A DNA stretch of 64,000 bases from Chionoecetes opilio (GCA_016584305.1 JACEEZ010023664.1:560583-624582); one strand, 5' to 3'; shown: positions 21,601-29,976, counted from the first letter of the stretch. A program made the numbers and translations. Notes: a model not told the origin generated them from the sequence alone.

Positions 21601-22423
21601 ACAAGAAGATCTTTCATCTTACCTTGAAAATGTAGCACAATGTGCTTCCAGGTTACTATGTTCATATATTTGAATGTTCATGAGTCGGGGAATTTATGAC
21701 CAGTATTCCCTCGAGGTTACGTTGCTGAAAATATAATCATTAATGGAACTTGAGGTTTAATGGAATGAATAGGGATGCGTTCCTAGACCTGTACTAAATA
21801 AATCTTGTAATGCCCACTATAGGCTATGTAAATAGTGTTTTATGTTTTATGTTCTATATAACCATCAGCATCATTGCAGGTGGGGAAGGCGGCACTAGAT
21901 GGAGAGGTCAAAAAGGGAGGAAGGGCTCAACAATGTTTAGTTTGGACTTCAAACTTAAGTTCTTGGATTTGATATCAGAGGCACTAGAGCTTGCCGGTCG
22001 CTTATAAGACATCACGGATCGTGTGCGTGATCATAACGGTGAGGGAGAGCCATCGTAAAAAGAGCATAAGGTACTAAAGAAGATTGATCATATAAGCCAA
22101 ATATCATAAAGCATGGCATCGTATAATGAGGGAATACTCTTCATATAATCATAACTACATGTAACCTTGATAACTAAAGTTTCTCTACAGAGCTAAAACA
22201 ATCCCAACACACACTGCTACATTTCCTAATAAAGGTGTACTTCCTTGCAGGTGAGCTGTCATCCATGCGGCATTTGAAGGAGGAGGTGGAGAGCATAGCA
22301 CGTGGGAAGGAGTGTGGCCTGCGTTTTACTGACCAAGAGCTCAGGTTCCAACCCGGCGACACACTGATCTGCTACCGAATCAAACAAGTTTCTCAGACAA
22401 CAGACTGGGATCCAGGTTTCTAG
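286..22423 (+). CDS. MTIF2: Mitochondrial translation initiation factor IF-2, C-terminal two-thirds (8 exons; 5' end outside window)
   Basis: The family is the IF-2 type translational GTPase that brings formyl-methionyl initiator tRNA to the mitochondrial small subunit and hydrolyses GTP on subunit joining. Eight exons (286-333, 1729-1947, 2084-2224, 2594-2802, 11000-11220, 13928-14092, 15930-16070, 22251-22423) splice with phases that agree at all seven junctions, and every intron is GT-AG. The order is: G4 strand (VVVAINK), G5 region (SALTGLN), beta-barrel domain II (VIQRGTL, VLVAGTAWGKVR), charged linker, domain III (SIVLKGDVDGSVEAL), the GIIYTFNV segment, and the C2 initiator-tRNA-binding domain (KKIPVAGSRCVKG), ending in DWDPGF and TAG, the usual C-terminus of the family. 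About 440 residues are visible; animal mtIF2 is about 700. G1-G3 lie upstream of the window. The one defect is a 2-nt deficit in the first visible exon. No other stop or frameshift occurs in the exons. Confidence 0.95.
334..1728 (+). other. MTIF2 intron with (GA)n tract
   Basis: Intron between the G4 and G5 exons. Apart from the GA tract listed separately I see no mobile element or coding segment in it. Confidence 0.7.
1030..1098. repeat. (GA)n microsatellite
   Basis: Almost pure GA dinucleotide run with one interruption (GAGGAG near 1060), in an MTIF2 intron. Confidence 0.95.
1729..1947 (+). CDS. MTIF2: MTIF2 exon: G5 region and start of domain II
   Basis: Starts in phase 0 after tttgccag and ends in AAG before gtgagt at 1948. 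It encodes GRTRRMLLNAGLQLEEQGGE, then VQAVEVSALTGLNLGRL (SALTG is the G5 loop), AEMLNLRAD and VEGVVVESMTDPGRGK, the first strand of the beta barrel. All are in the order seen in bacterial and mitochondrial IF-2. Confidence 0.95.
2084..2224 (+). CDS. MTIF2: MTIF2 exon: domain II beta barrel
   Basis: Phase 0 at both ends (47 codons), acceptor ttgcag and donor gtgatt. It encodes VATCVIQRGTLSHGAVLVAG, then WGKVRGMFNDAGKPIKSAPP. The QRGTL and VAG-WGKVR motifs are characteristic of the second domain of IF-2. Confidence 0.95.
2594..2802 (+). CDS. MTIF2: MTIF2 exon: end of domain II and charged linker
   Basis: Acceptor ctccgcag and donor gtaagt at 2803, ending in phase 2. It encodes VIGWRHLPSAGDVVLEVEGE (the GW..LPSAGD motif of IF-2), then a helix-rich basic and acidic stretch (WRETFSKRQQQAVDEIAIQE) as expected for the linker of mitochondrial IF-2. 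Confidence 0.95.
3420..3625. repeat. Degenerate (ATT)n-rich tract
   Basis: Imperfect ATT/ATC trinucleotide runs over about 200 bp. Apparent open frames here are low-complexity and not coding. Confidence 0.7.
3626..6857. other. Intronic repeat-like DNA, no gene recognised
   Basis: No exon of MTIF2 is missing between 2802 and 11000. The stretch holds a G/C-run hairpin (GGGGGGCGTAGCCCCCC near 5764-5782), a short hairpin TAATACCCACCC/GGGTGGGTATTA near 6355-6385 and several AGGTTAGGTTAG-like words. A version of 6350-6600 recurs inverted near 45000-45230, so at least that part is a dispersed repeat. Confidence 0.5.
6858..7250. mobile_element. Fold-back element built from iterated GTGGGCGAAATGAC words
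   Basis: Ends CCGGTCATTTCG (6858-6869) and CGAAATGACCGG (7239-7250) are perfect inverted repeats. The left part repeats TTCGCCCACA / GTCAATTCGCCCACA several times. The right part repeats the complementary TGTGGGCGAAATGAC about four times. The centre (about 7075-7135) is unique. This fits a non-autonomous fold-back/MITE-like element. Confidence 0.6.
8269..9466 (+). mobile_element. 5'-truncated RTE-like non-LTR retrotransposon
   Basis: Bounded by a 10-bp target duplication TGAGCATGCT (8259-8268 and 9467-9476). It encodes the last part of a reverse transcriptase: YVDLKKAFDSVHRESLW (RT motif A), GVRQGCVLAPSLFN (motif B), FADDAVIF (catalytic FADD), then YLGSAVHNDGG and the C-terminal WRCRYLCRRTK-, LLYGCETWTL- and GEATRPPAYAPND-type segments. 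The TGA is inside a short ATTG repeat tail, as in RTE-type elements. Frameshifts at about 8818-8850 and 9296 break the frame, so this copy is dead. The family is very common in decapod genomes, as I recall it. Confidence 0.85.
8279..9461 (+). pseudogene. Reverse transcriptase remnant of the RTE-like LINE
   Basis: Two main frames (8264-8833 and 8837-9331) are parts of one protein separated by compensating one-base changes near 8818-8850. A third shift near 9296 leads to the last 50 codons and TGA at 9459-9461. The FADD catalytic motif is intact. No endonuclease domain is present because the copy is 5'-truncated. Confidence 0.8.
10372..10795. mobile_element. Non-autonomous hAT element (424 bp) with 8-bp target duplication
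   Basis: The left end CAGCGGTCGGCAACCTGCGG and right end AGGTTGCCGACCTCTG are inverted repeats. CTCTAGCC flanks both sides (10364-10371 and 10796-10803), the 8-bp duplication expected of hAT transposition. An ATT microsatellite lies inside (about 10575-10617). No transposase. Confidence 0.9.
11000..11220 (+). CDS. MTIF2: MTIF2 exon: domain III
   Basis: Acceptor ggtgatag and donor gtcagg at 11221. The phase continues from the 2594-2802 exon and ends in phase 1. It encodes YKVRQRGPRLKENIEEEGPP, then VSIVLKGDVDGSVEALLDTL and IISYGVGQVTPTDVNMASSF. KGDVDGSVEAL is diagnostic for domain III of IF-2. Confidence 0.95.
11316..12875. mobile_element. TA-flanked TIR element, 1560 bp, ends CAGTATATCCTCGTCTAACG
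   Basis: Left CAGTATATCCTCGTCTAACG at 11316 and right GCTAGACGAGGATAAACTG ending at 12875 are inverted repeats, each followed by TA (11314-11315 and 12876-12877). It lies in an MTIF2 intron. It has no transposase frame. The interior carries a poly-T/(CCT)n hairpin, listed separately. The end sequence style is that of Tigger/pogo-type elements. Confidence 0.75.
12569..12771. repeat. (T)n-(CCT)n tract inside a near-perfect inverted repeat
   Basis: GGTGGTGGTGAGATGGTGTG (from about 12570), continued by AGACATGAAGAGGAGGA, is mirrored by the complementary sequence at about 12735-12771. The loop holds T30 (about 12650-12679) and some 20 CCT triplets (12681-12741). Long frames of poly-Arg, Glu, Phe or Ser seen here are artefacts of the repeat. 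Confidence 0.85.
13006..13475 (-). mobile_element. tRNA-derived SINE, minus strand
   Basis: Read on the minus strand it begins GGGGAGGCGGTGGCCGAGTG, has a box-B-like GAGTTAGAATCCTGCC, and matches the complete copy at 26027-26439 almost throughout (CACTCGACGATGG, CTTCACCTAAGACCACAGGT). It ends in A-rich sequence at 13006-13030. It sits in an MTIF2 intron. Confidence 0.85.
13928..14092 (+). CDS. MTIF2: MTIF2 exon: domain III to C2 junction
   Basis: Acceptor ccctcag and donor gtaagt at 14093, phase 1 at both ends. It encodes GIIYTFNVEVPREVRALASK, then ISEHKVIYHLIDSLKEQISA. IIYxFNV followed by IxxxxVIYxLIDxLK is the conserved IF-2 pattern. Confidence 0.95.
14243..14942. mobile_element. Palindromic TIR element (CAGGGAAGTCCCG family), copy 1
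   Basis: Begins CAGGGAAGTCCCGAAGATAC at 14243 and ends ACAGGACTTCCCTG at 14942, with TA on both sides. The subterminal parts repeat CTCGTATA/TATACGAG words. The core from about 14396 to 14797 is a large palindrome: the arm GGTCCCAAGGTTGG...CTAATTACCCCTAAAGGTCA is followed by its reverse complement, meeting at about 14595. It is 700 bp with no coding capacity. Confidence 0.85.
14943..15929 (+). other. MTIF2 intron, no element recognised
   Basis: AT-rich intron sequence leading to the acceptor cattcacag. I see no coding or repeat structure. Confidence 0.6.
15930..16070 (+). CDS. MTIF2: MTIF2 exon: C2 (initiator tRNA-binding) domain, first half
   Basis: Acceptor cattcacag and donor gtgagt at 16071, phase 1 both ends. 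It encodes GEANVLEEFVITEGRKKIPV, then AGSRCVKGNLKKHALYRVVR and GQDLIHQ. The IPVAGSRCVKGxLKK core is the C2 beta-barrel signature. Confidence 0.95.
16120..16207 (+). mobile_element. Fragment of CR1/Jockey-like LINE reverse transcriptase
   Basis: Close match to 20005-20090 (TTATAGATCAGTGTCATTGA, then the ATGTGAGAAAATAATAA word). It continues at 17971 after an intervening 1.8-kb stretch. Confidence 0.7.
16208..17970 (+). other. Insertion of unknown origin between two LINE fragments
   Basis: The flanking LINE pieces (16120-16207 and 17971-18480) are consecutive in the related copy at 20005-20510, so about 1.76 kb has been inserted, or the two pieces were rearranged. No inverted ends or target duplication were found. 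It holds the unidentified broken reading frame at 17028-17807. Confidence 0.5.
17028..17807 (+). pseudogene. Unidentified protein remnant, about 260 codons with two frameshifts
   Basis: Three frames follow one another with small overlaps: 17028-17390 (contains VDWDRVKKTYQLYNADKISV, then FSYEWLEYLPSLFEPDRDEY), 17378-17569 (ALPIGCASELVNLIDEMSFI) and from about 17555 to 17807 (HFIGDRYDFGLQSLKG, PADTGHSSIERIVSNP). The composition is that of an ordinary globular protein, not a repeat. Single-base shifts near 17378 and 17560 would restore one frame. I do not recognise the family. It could be a transposon-encoded protein or a piece of a host gene copied into the intron. Confidence 0.5.
17971..18498 (+). 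pseudogene. CR1/Jockey-like LINE reverse transcriptase fragment, copy A
   Basis: Encodes DRQYGFRKRRSC, the motif A region (DLKMAFDI, damaged), GVPQGSVLTPIMFMIYIND (motif B) and SLFADDAKLLRE (motif C, FADD intact). It is truncated on both sides and lies in an MTIF2 intron. Confidence 0.8.
18499..18710. mobile_element. Small TIR element with TTAACCCCTT ends (piggyBac-like target)
   Basis: Left TTAACCCCTTGAAACCCAGC and right CTGGGCATGAAGGGGTTA are inverted. Their outer TTAA/TTA suggests TTAA-targeted (piggyBac-type) insertion, with the last base of the right copy mutated. 212 bp, at the join of two LINE copies. Confidence 0.5.
18711..21365 (+). pseudogene. CR1/Jockey-like LINE ORF2, copy B (split by a TIR element)
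   Basis: 18711-19225 encodes the linker before the RT (LFYRFINGRI-like, FQQVFTKESKFNEPQG) and the RT start (KALGPDGVSGYVLKECRKQL). After the insertion at 19228-19911 it resumes (EEWKRA-like, LNYRPVSLTS-type, DRQYGFRKRRSC, LKKAFDKVPHERLLW, GVPQGSVFAPIMFTIYVND). Motif C reads LFVDDAKLL, so the usual Ala of FADD is Val. The C-terminal part (AMIRPKVEYAAIVWSPYKKK, ERGDLITIFKLI) ends near 21365. Several stops and shifts make it non-functional. It sits in the last MTIF2 intron. Confidence 0.85.
19228..19911. mobile_element. TIR element inserted in LINE copy B (CCGTAAAT...GTCGAC ends)
   Basis: TACCGTAAATGGCGGCGTAC, then AAGTCGAC, at the left; GTCGACTTGTATGCC, then ACAATTTACGGTA, at the right. TA (perhaps GATA) is repeated at the borders, and the LINE frame continues on both sides. 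About 684 bp with no transposase. Confidence 0.8.
21701..22139. mobile_element. Possible TIR element (CAGTATTCCCTC ends)
   Basis: CAGTATTCCCTCGAGGTTAC at 21701 and GAGGGAATACTC near 22128-22139 are inverted over 11-12 bp. No clear target duplication is visible. Confidence 0.4.
22251..22423 (+). CDS. MTIF2: MTIF2 last exon: end of C2 domain and stop
   Basis: Acceptor ttccttgcag; the phase fits the 15930-16070 exon. It encodes GELSSMRHLKEEVESIARGK, then ECGLRFTDQELRFQPGDTLI and CYRIKQVSQTTDWDPGF, with TAG at 22421-22423. GxECGLxF....FQxGDxIxCY is the closing motif of IF-2. Confidence 0.95.
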
Positions 22424-23045
22424 GACTCGCAGGTGCAGAGAACAAATGTTTCCTTTTTGCCACTGGCCTTTTTCCAAATGTGGGGAGACATCCGTGAAAA
22501 GAATAGAATGCAGGAATCCATTTCAATGTGAAGGGAATCATAGATAACTTTAAAGAATTCAACAAACTGTTTCATACGTGCTTGATTTTACAATGTTTCC
22601 TTTTGCTCATTTTCACAGAACCTGTCACATTTTGGATTTTTTTGACATATTTCTCATTTTCTTTATTTTTATCCGTCTTGCAGCAATTTCATAATACGTA
22701 CATACCTGTACATACCTGTACGAATACATATAAAGGTTGACCAATGGAAATCCGGCAACCTTGGGACCTGAGGGTTGTTGGATTAAGGCTGATTCACACT
22801 GGCGTTTTTTCGGCATTTTTATCTGACGAGAAGGGGTCTGGTCTGGGGCTGGTGTCATGATCGCAATAGGTTTTCAACAAAAATCACACACCGAGCGACC
22901 CAGACCCCTTCTCGTCAGATAAAAATGCCGAAAAAACGCCAGTGTGACTCAGCCTTTACTGATATTCCAGATAACTAAAGGTTTTCCTTCGAGACCATGT
23001 ATATGTTGTATAAATCAGGAAATAAATACTGTAAATAATGAAAAC
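22424..23045 (+). other. MTIF2: Probable MTIF2 3' UTR with AATAAA at 23021-23026
   Basis: The first AATAAA I find after the stop is at 23021-23026, so cleavage near 23040 is likely. If so, the long hairpin at 22785-22956 lies in the mRNA. The transcript end itself cannot be seen from sequence. Confidence 0.5.
22785..22956. repeat. 172-bp inverted repeat with 57-bp arms (56 of 57 paired)
   Basis: Left arm from AAGGCTGATTCACACTGGCG (22785) through GAGAAGGGGTCTGG; the right arm ends AGTGTGACTCAGCCTT (22956). By eye there is one mismatch (T against G) in 57 positions and a loop of about 58 nt. It is a MITE-like fold-back or a transcribed hairpin. Confidence 0.9.
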
Positions 23046-25620
23046 CAATTGACAGCTGATTGCAGACAAGCTCTTACGCTAAGACTGGCACGAGAACTCA
23101 ATCAGCTATTGCCTGCAATACCTGAGTGACAAAGTCCCGAATGCATTCACCAGGTTGTTGAAGGAGGGAACGAAGGTGGTTCTGTTCTGTAGGATTAGTC
23201 ACGAAGACAGCAGAGGGGAGAGCACAGTTACATGCCAAGTACCATTTGACAGTTGCCTCACCAGGTAGCACTCCTGCCAGATGCTTGTGGATTGCCTGGT
23301 GAGCCCAAACCTACCTAAGTGTATAGCTGGGCATAGACAAGGCAGTGGCGGGCCGAGGTGGTGGGGTTCTTGCGGGTAGGCAGCATTGTTGGTGAAATCA
23401 GTGAGGTTAGGCCACCCTTAGCAGGGACAGTGGGTGGAGGTGTTTAGTAGAATTCTTGAAGCGGTCATAGCTAAGAACGTATATCATAACAAGACAAAAT
23501 GGCGCATTTTAGCCATAACTGGCTGGCAAGTATTACATAAATGGGGGGGGGTAAGTATTATAAAATCGCATGGGAGGCAAGGACTTGGTTGAGCGTGTCT
23601 TAGCACGGATACATGTCTTAGCATGATATACAGTCCTGCTGCTATGATATACGTTCCTACAGTCAACATGGCCGAGCCATAAGTCTCAGCGAGGGAATAT
23701 TCGCCCATGTAGGGACGTGTTGAGTGAACTGAGGGATGCAGAGCTGATTAGTAAATACCATTTAGACCGTGACAACATATTATTCATTACCAACCTTGGG
23801 CGGACAGCCTATGGAGCAAAAAACTCTCCATCTGGCAACTCTGTCCCGTGTTTACACGGAGGCTCCTCAACGGTACATCTCTATGCATTATTTTCCATAG
23901 CTAATTACTACATTACTCTCTGTGTCACCATCCTAACCATGTTATTGACATAGGAAAAAAAGTATAAATCCATAAAATGTGGTCAGCGTCTGAATTTACG
24001 GATTAAATTACCATTTGAAACAAACATTACTGCTATATTTTGGAGTCAATTATGATAGATGGTTTTGCTAGAATCCAAGCCTTATGATATATGGCATATG
24101 TCATTAATTTATGATATTCAGGAGCTATGACACTTATCTGCCGTAACTATGATACACACTTCGTGAATTCCACTACAGGCGAGCTTTTTTTTCAGATGTC
24201 GAAAGTATTTGTTTCAGTCTGAGATTTGTTGCCCCAAACACTCTTCCAGCCCAAATATCTTGAGCAGAGAACGCAATAATACAGATTTCTTTCAAAAATA
24301 TTCTTTCGATATCAGAAATTGAACCACATATGGACAGAAAATAGATTTTTATGTATTGGAATTTTGATTCTATCATCACCAAATTTGAGTCTGTTATTGC
24401 TGTCATAACAATTGTCCTGCACTAAATGTTTGCAGTAACACAACTCTAATTCTAAAGCCCATCAACCTTAGTTCTCAGTGTCGTAACTGCAACTGTTGCT
24501 TATTACTTACGATCTTGTTGTTGTTCCTTCTCGTCTGGCATAGTAAGGTTCAGGAACAACGATTGCATTTACAGTTATTATTATTTCATTTCTTACATCT
24601 CATTACATCTCCTTTGCTCTTTCCCATAATACATAAGGTCGTAATACACCGCATAGCTACTTAATTATCACTCCCTACATTCCCTAATTCACAACATTAT
24701 CAACAAAACTTCATATATATGCATGCACACTCCCTGGTAGCTACATCCTATCCTTAAACATCCTAACACATTGAATATAGCTGCATGTCTACCTAATTAA
24801 GATGACTACAACTCTCGTACAACACAACTTCCACTTACCTGAAGAAGGGTGAGGCCCATGGTTTAGTCAGAGGTAGAATGAGTACAATTTCCTCTGAGTT
24901 TGGCCTTATATATGGCATTCTTAAGGTATTTGGCATTTATCAGTTTCGGCCTCACAAACTTATTTCTAATTTATTTCTATATTATTGGTAAATTTCTATT
25001 GGTCTTTTCTTCTGTTAGACACACCTTCTCTTCTCCCATAAGCTTTATATTTTCCAATCTCCACCTTCTTACATCCCGACACATATTTTAACTTCCATCA
25101 TTGGCTAGATATTTTTCCGTAAAGGCGTGTCAGACTTCTTTCCTTTGTGTCATTCGCCCAAACCTATTTCCAACCACACTTTAGGGCATTCCCAAATCTG
25201 CTTCCCTCTTTATTCGCCCAAGACCACATTTCGACACACCCACCTTTTCAAACCACGCCTACAATGATTTCCCTTCATGCAAAGGACTACAGCAGATCCC
25301 CCTTTGCTAAGGGGGAGCGGAGATCTGGTCTGTCTCCCTGGCACCTGCCTTCGTGTTGTTTACACAAAGCCGATATCCCCTACATATGGTCACTTTGCCA
25401 TTTTTCCTTTTCTGCCTTCACACGGTCATGTGTAATGCTTCCACCACGTCTATTTCCTCTCTCTCTCTGTTCCTCCCTCACAACATCTGGCTTTTAACAA
25501 CCTTCCCTTCTGGTAACCCAACTACCTTCTCTTGTCTTGCCTATTCTCATTTATTTAATTTTCTCTTATTCCTCTCTTTATTTCATCTCCCCTATTCATA
25601 TTTCCATATCTTCTTATGTG
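23046..25620. other. Intergenic, no gene recognised
   Basis: AT-rich sequence with a few short repeats. An ATG with good context followed by a consensus donor is present on the minus strand at about 24838-24870 but has no recognisable continuation. I see nothing else. Confidence 0.5.
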
Positions 25621-25639
25621 CATTGCATTCGCAAGCGCG

Positions 25640-26405
25640 TTGCGACATCAGCCTGTTCTCGTGCTCTTCAAGATAGAGAGAAGACTCATAAATGGTATCG
25701 TAACCATCCATCTCCTGAAACTCATGTTCTTTATATTTCTTCCCGTAATCATGCCATATCTTTTCTTCAATGTACCAAAAATTACTTCATTAATAGAAAA
25801 TGTCAAAATCTTTCTGATTCTAACTCCTCTCGTGACTTCTTACCTAGCCAAAAACATGTAACCATTTTTTCTTCATCTTTCCCTCCTATGCTTCACCCAG
25901 ATGGCTCCACAGCTGTCTAATCTCTTTCTAAAGCTGAACTCCTTGCTCAAATCTTTGCTCAAAATTTCATTCTGGTTGATGAAGGGGGTTGTTCCTCCTT
26001 CTCCTCCACCCTCTGACTATATTGGGGAGGCGGTGGCCGAGCGGTTAGCATCTTGGAGTGCTGAGCTCAATGTCCCGAGTTCGAATCCTGCCGGGGGCAA
26101 CTCTTTCAAGAGCCTGGTAGGGGAGCAGAAGGTCCTGAGTTCACGTCCCACCAAGGAGCAACTGTCAAATCCATCGTCGAGTGACTGAAGAAACCCGCAT
26201 GCTGTTATAACCTGTTCTCCGTCTGCGTGTGCAACGAAGAAACTCCAGGGACAGCGTGAGCCTAAATTGAAGATAACGTCAGAGAAAACGGGATCTTCAC
26301 CTAAGACCACAGGTGTCACTATAAGAATCCAGCCTGCGCCACTAACGGGCGAGTTCAACCAACATCATCAAGAACTCTATAAAGCCTACAGGCGCTATTG
26401 GCTCC

Positions 26406-26443
<38 letters not shown>

Positions 26444-27582
26444 TGGGTATGCCTGTTATTAAGATCCTTCGTAATGATGTTTTCTTTGCCTTCTCTGGCT
26501 TTGATCCTCGGAAGGCTTACGGTCCTGACGGAGTCCCTCCTATTGTTCTCAAAAACTGTGCTTCTGTGCTTGCACCCTGCCTGGTCAAACTTTTCCGTCT
26601 TTGTCTATCTACTTCCACCTTTCCTTCTTGCTGGAAGTTGCTCACATTCAACCTGTTTCTAAAAAGGGTGACCGTTCTAATCCTTCAAATTACTCTCCCA
26701 TAGCTTTGACTTCCTGCCTTTCTAAAGCTTTGAATCTATACTTAATAAGAAGATTCTTAAGCATCTATCTGCTCACAATATGTATTCTATCTGATCGATT
26801 CTATCTGATATATTTACGGTTTCCGTAAAGAGTGATCTACTGGCGATCTTCTAGCTTTCCTAACTGAATCTTGGTCATCCTCCTATGGAGGTTTTGGTGA
26901 AACTTTTGCTGTTGCCCTTGACATATCAAATGCTTTTGAGTCTGGCACAAATAATTAATTTTCAAACTACCCTCTTTCGGTTTCTATCCTTCTCTCTGTA
27001 CCTTCATCTCAATTTTCCTTTCAAACTGTTCTATCGCAGCTACTGTAGACGGACATTGTTCTTCTCCTAAGTCTATGAATATTGATGTTCCTCAGGGTTC
27101 TGTCCTATCACCCACTCTCTTTCTATTATTCATTAATGATCTTCTAAGTCTAACTCAAAGCCCTATCCACTCCTACGCTGATGATTATACCCTGCATTTA
27201 TCAACGTCGTTCATTAGACGTCCAACTCAACAGGAATTAAGTGATTCACGGAGGGATGCCACAGAGCGCCTAATTTCTGATCTTTCTATAATTTCTGATT
27301 GGGGCAAAGCAAACCTTGTATTGTTTAATGCCTCAAAAACCCAATTTCTTCACCTACCTATTCGACATAAACTTCCAGATAACTCTGCCCTCTTCTTCAA
27401 TGGCACTCAACTGTCTCCCTCTTCTACATAAACATTCTCGTTTTATCCTATACTAAAAATCTGAACTGGAAATATTACATCTTATCTCTTGCTAAAACAG
27501 CTTCCAAGAAGTCCTGTGGTATCGGCGTCCATTTTTTCTCCCTCCCAGGTGCTTGTTCTGTACAGAGGCCTTATCCGCCCAT
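25640..27582 (+). pseudogene. Jockey-like LINE, copy 1, with SINE inserted
   Basis: Encodes a linker region parallel to that at 31530-31720, then RT segments: DPRKAYGPDGVPPIVLKNCA, PVSKKGDRSNPSNYSPIALT, DVPQGSVLSPTLFLLFINDL (motif B), HSYADDYTLH (motif C, YADD) and NASKTQFLHLPI. Frames change many times. The SINE at 26027-26439 separates the linker from the RT. It breaks off at about 27582 in another repeat. It is nearly collinear with the copy at 30400-33533. Confidence 0.8.
26027..26439 (+). mobile_element. tRNA-derived SINE with A tail and 8-bp target duplication
   Basis: Starts GGAGGCGGTGGCCGAGCGGT (box A TGGCCGAGCGG, as in Ser/Leu-type tRNAs); box B GAGTTCGAATCCTG lies 40-50 bp further on. 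The body is about 380 bp and the tail is about 30 A. ATATTGGG flanks both ends (26019-26026 and 26440-26447). It is inserted in a LINE, so it is younger than that copy. Confidence 0.9.
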
Positions 27583-28173
27583 CATGCAGGCACGTGCAGA
27601 AGGGGGGTGCTGGGGGTGCCCGAGCACCTGCCCCTTTTGCCCCATGCCTTATAAGTGCCCTTTTCAGAAGTCACTTAGCACTTCAGACTGAGAGCTGACG
27701 TTAGCTTAGTTCAGATAGGTTAGTTATGATACGACTTCATGTAAAATAAAGCGTTTAAATTTTTTTTTTTATTACATTTTATTATTACTGTTACTATTAT
27801 TATTAGTAGTAGTAGTCATAGTAGTAGTGCGTAGTAGTAGTAGTAGTAGTATCATTATCATTACTATTATTTTTTTTCTATATGAATGTGCTAGATACAC
27901 GATGACTATGTTGGCAACAGTGACTCAGCTGACCCGCATGCCGTCTTGTTGACGCCTGGCCCTGTAGTGTGGGAAGCACGACGCATTGAGCCTTGAGGTA
28001 TTTCATGTTATTTGCATCTATTTTTGTGGTTCTTAACCTTGAAAGTACTTCTGACCAATTGAACTGTCTTTAGAAAGATTTTAAAGACAACTTTTGGCCA
28101 AGATTCACGTATAATCTCCCTCTTCCTGTAATGGATATCTACCTACTAATCGTCTCCCGGAGTCTTGGAAAGT
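27583..28173. other. Unclassified repeat-like DNA with (AGT)n tract
   Basis: Begins abruptly inside the LINE with GCACGTGCAGAAGGGGGGTG, then GTGCCCGAGCACCTGCCCC, a style seen at hAT ends, but I could not find a matching right end. (AGT)n/(ATT)n runs occur at 27780-27870. Confidence 0.4.
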
Positions 28174-28819
28174 ACACACAAACCTCCATTTCCCGGACCT
28201 CCATTTCCCGGATATTGGATTTGCCGGACAAAATCCGAGGTCCGGGGATATGTCAAGAGTCCCAAACATTTTTTATTTTTTTATTTACGTTAAATGCCTG
28301 GTCCTGTTCGTAAATTGACAAAGTTGTCCGGCGGTCCAAGCGTCTCCTGTCACCCCTGGTCAGTGTCCGCGCCTCCCGCCAGGTGGCATGCTCAGCGGTC
28401 GTATTGTTTACATTTGGGCACACTTTCTGCTGCCTCCCGCCAGGTGGCAGCATCCTCAGCGGTCGTGTTGTTTACATTTGGACACACGACACTCACGGTT
28501 CACCTGCACCGCCTCCGTTAGTCCTCTGACCCCCACTGCCCCTGGTACAAGAACGTCTCTTGAGACTATTGAACACTTTCTGCTGCCTCCCGCCAGGTGG
28601 CAGCATGCTCAGCGGACGTAAAAGTCCGTGGCGGGGTAGTTGATATTGGCGGTTGCCGGACAGTAAATACTAGAGTAGGATCTGGGGGTGGGTAATGGCA
28701 TCGGACTTTTTTTTTTTTTTCTTTAGAGGATAATTCCTGGACTGTTGCGATTCCCGGACTTTTGCGGTTCCCGGACCAGTGCTTCCCCCTATTAGTCCGG
28801 GAAAACGAGGTTTGTGTGT
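28174..28819 (-). mobile_element. TIR element with captured LINE fragment, copy 2
   Basis: Ends ACACACAAACCTCCATTTCC (28174) and CGAGGTTTGTGTGT (28819), in the opposite orientation to copy 1. It contains about one and a half of the 152-bp units (CTGCCTCCCGCCAGGTGGCA near 28430 and 28580). The same captured segment reads forward here: CACTCACGGTTCACCTGCAC at about 28490. Confidence 0.8.
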
Positions 28820-29123
28820 ATATTTTGTTTTCATTCTGGGTTCCAATTTCGAACATCGAAGTCATGATGTACAGAGATATTGTACTGAATATCAAGAAAT
28901 GAGTGCATAAGGATAACCAGATCGCTTAAAAACGGTGTCCATATCTTCTTTCAAGTTCTTTGAACAATCAGTGTTACTTTGTACTTACGGGACTAGGCTA
29001 TTGAATTTAGACGTTCTTAATAGAAATACCCACGAAAACTCTTTCAAAAATAATTGTCTGTGGACCAGGTAAGCAGAGATGACAACGAAACCTCTACTGG
29101 AAATTTGTTCAGTATAGTGTAAG

Positions 29124-29413
29124 CAGTGGCGGATTAAGGAGGCATGGGGCCCGTGGCTGAAAGTCAAATATGGGCTCCCTGCCTTAAACTAGGTGTGGGT
29201 GGTGAGCAAAGTAAGCCTTTGTAGGCGGGGGTGTCTGCCCCCCCAGATTTTTTTAAAATTAAGTATCTTTGGGGTCATTTTGAGGCCTACGGAGGAATAT
29301 AGGCCAATTTAAATCTTCTTTTTTTTATCCTGGTGGAAAGAAGAAAGGAATTAGGGACCCCGTAAACATTGGGGGCCCCTGGCTGTCAGCCCCCCACCCT
29401 TAATCTGCCACTA
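29124..29413. mobile_element. hAT MITE (290 bp) with 8-bp target duplication
   Basis: CAGTGGCGGATTAAGG at the left and CCTTAATCTGCCACTA at the right are inverted. AGTGTAAG occurs at 29116-29123 and 29414-29421. Confidence 0.9.
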
Positions 29414-29421
29414 AGTGTAAG

Positions 29422-29976
29422 TGATTAGTATAATTGGGTATTTTTTTATGATTTTTAAAGATATTTTTGGAAACATTGCAAGTTTGAATCTGAAATAGCA
29501 AAAAATAGTTGTCTACAGAGTTTATTGATTTTATCCACTTTTAGTTTTGTTTGCACCTTTAAGTAAAAGTTTATATGAGAAATTAGCTCATCTATTTTTA
29601 ATCAAATTTTATAGCAACAACATAATTAAATTTTTATATTATTGTATATAAATAAATGACCTCGTAATTTCAGTCACAATACACTATAAACCCCTAATGT
29701 AATTTTTTGGTGTTCACGTAAGATCTCCCGGATATGTAGTTCAGACAGTTGGCAAGCCTATTAGTTTAGGCTAGTAGCAAAGTTAGGTTAGGTTGGGCTT
29801 GAATAAATTAGGACAGGTGAGATTAGGTTATTCATAGTATCAACTCAGATGACATTTATGGGTTTAGTCATTAATTCCAATGGCCAGCTGAATTATATCA
29901 TTATGTTGGCTTACTAAAATGGCTAGAGGATGCCCATAGTTATTTAAATATTCCTTTACTTTTTTTTACGTATTGA
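29422..29976. other. AT-rich DNA, nothing recognised
   Basis: No coding, RNA or repeat structure seen. Confidence 0.5.

Noticed and set aside
26027..26110. A genuine tRNA gene
   Set aside because: Boxes A and B are present but the region continues into a long body and A tail with a target duplication, and related copies exist; it is a SINE head.
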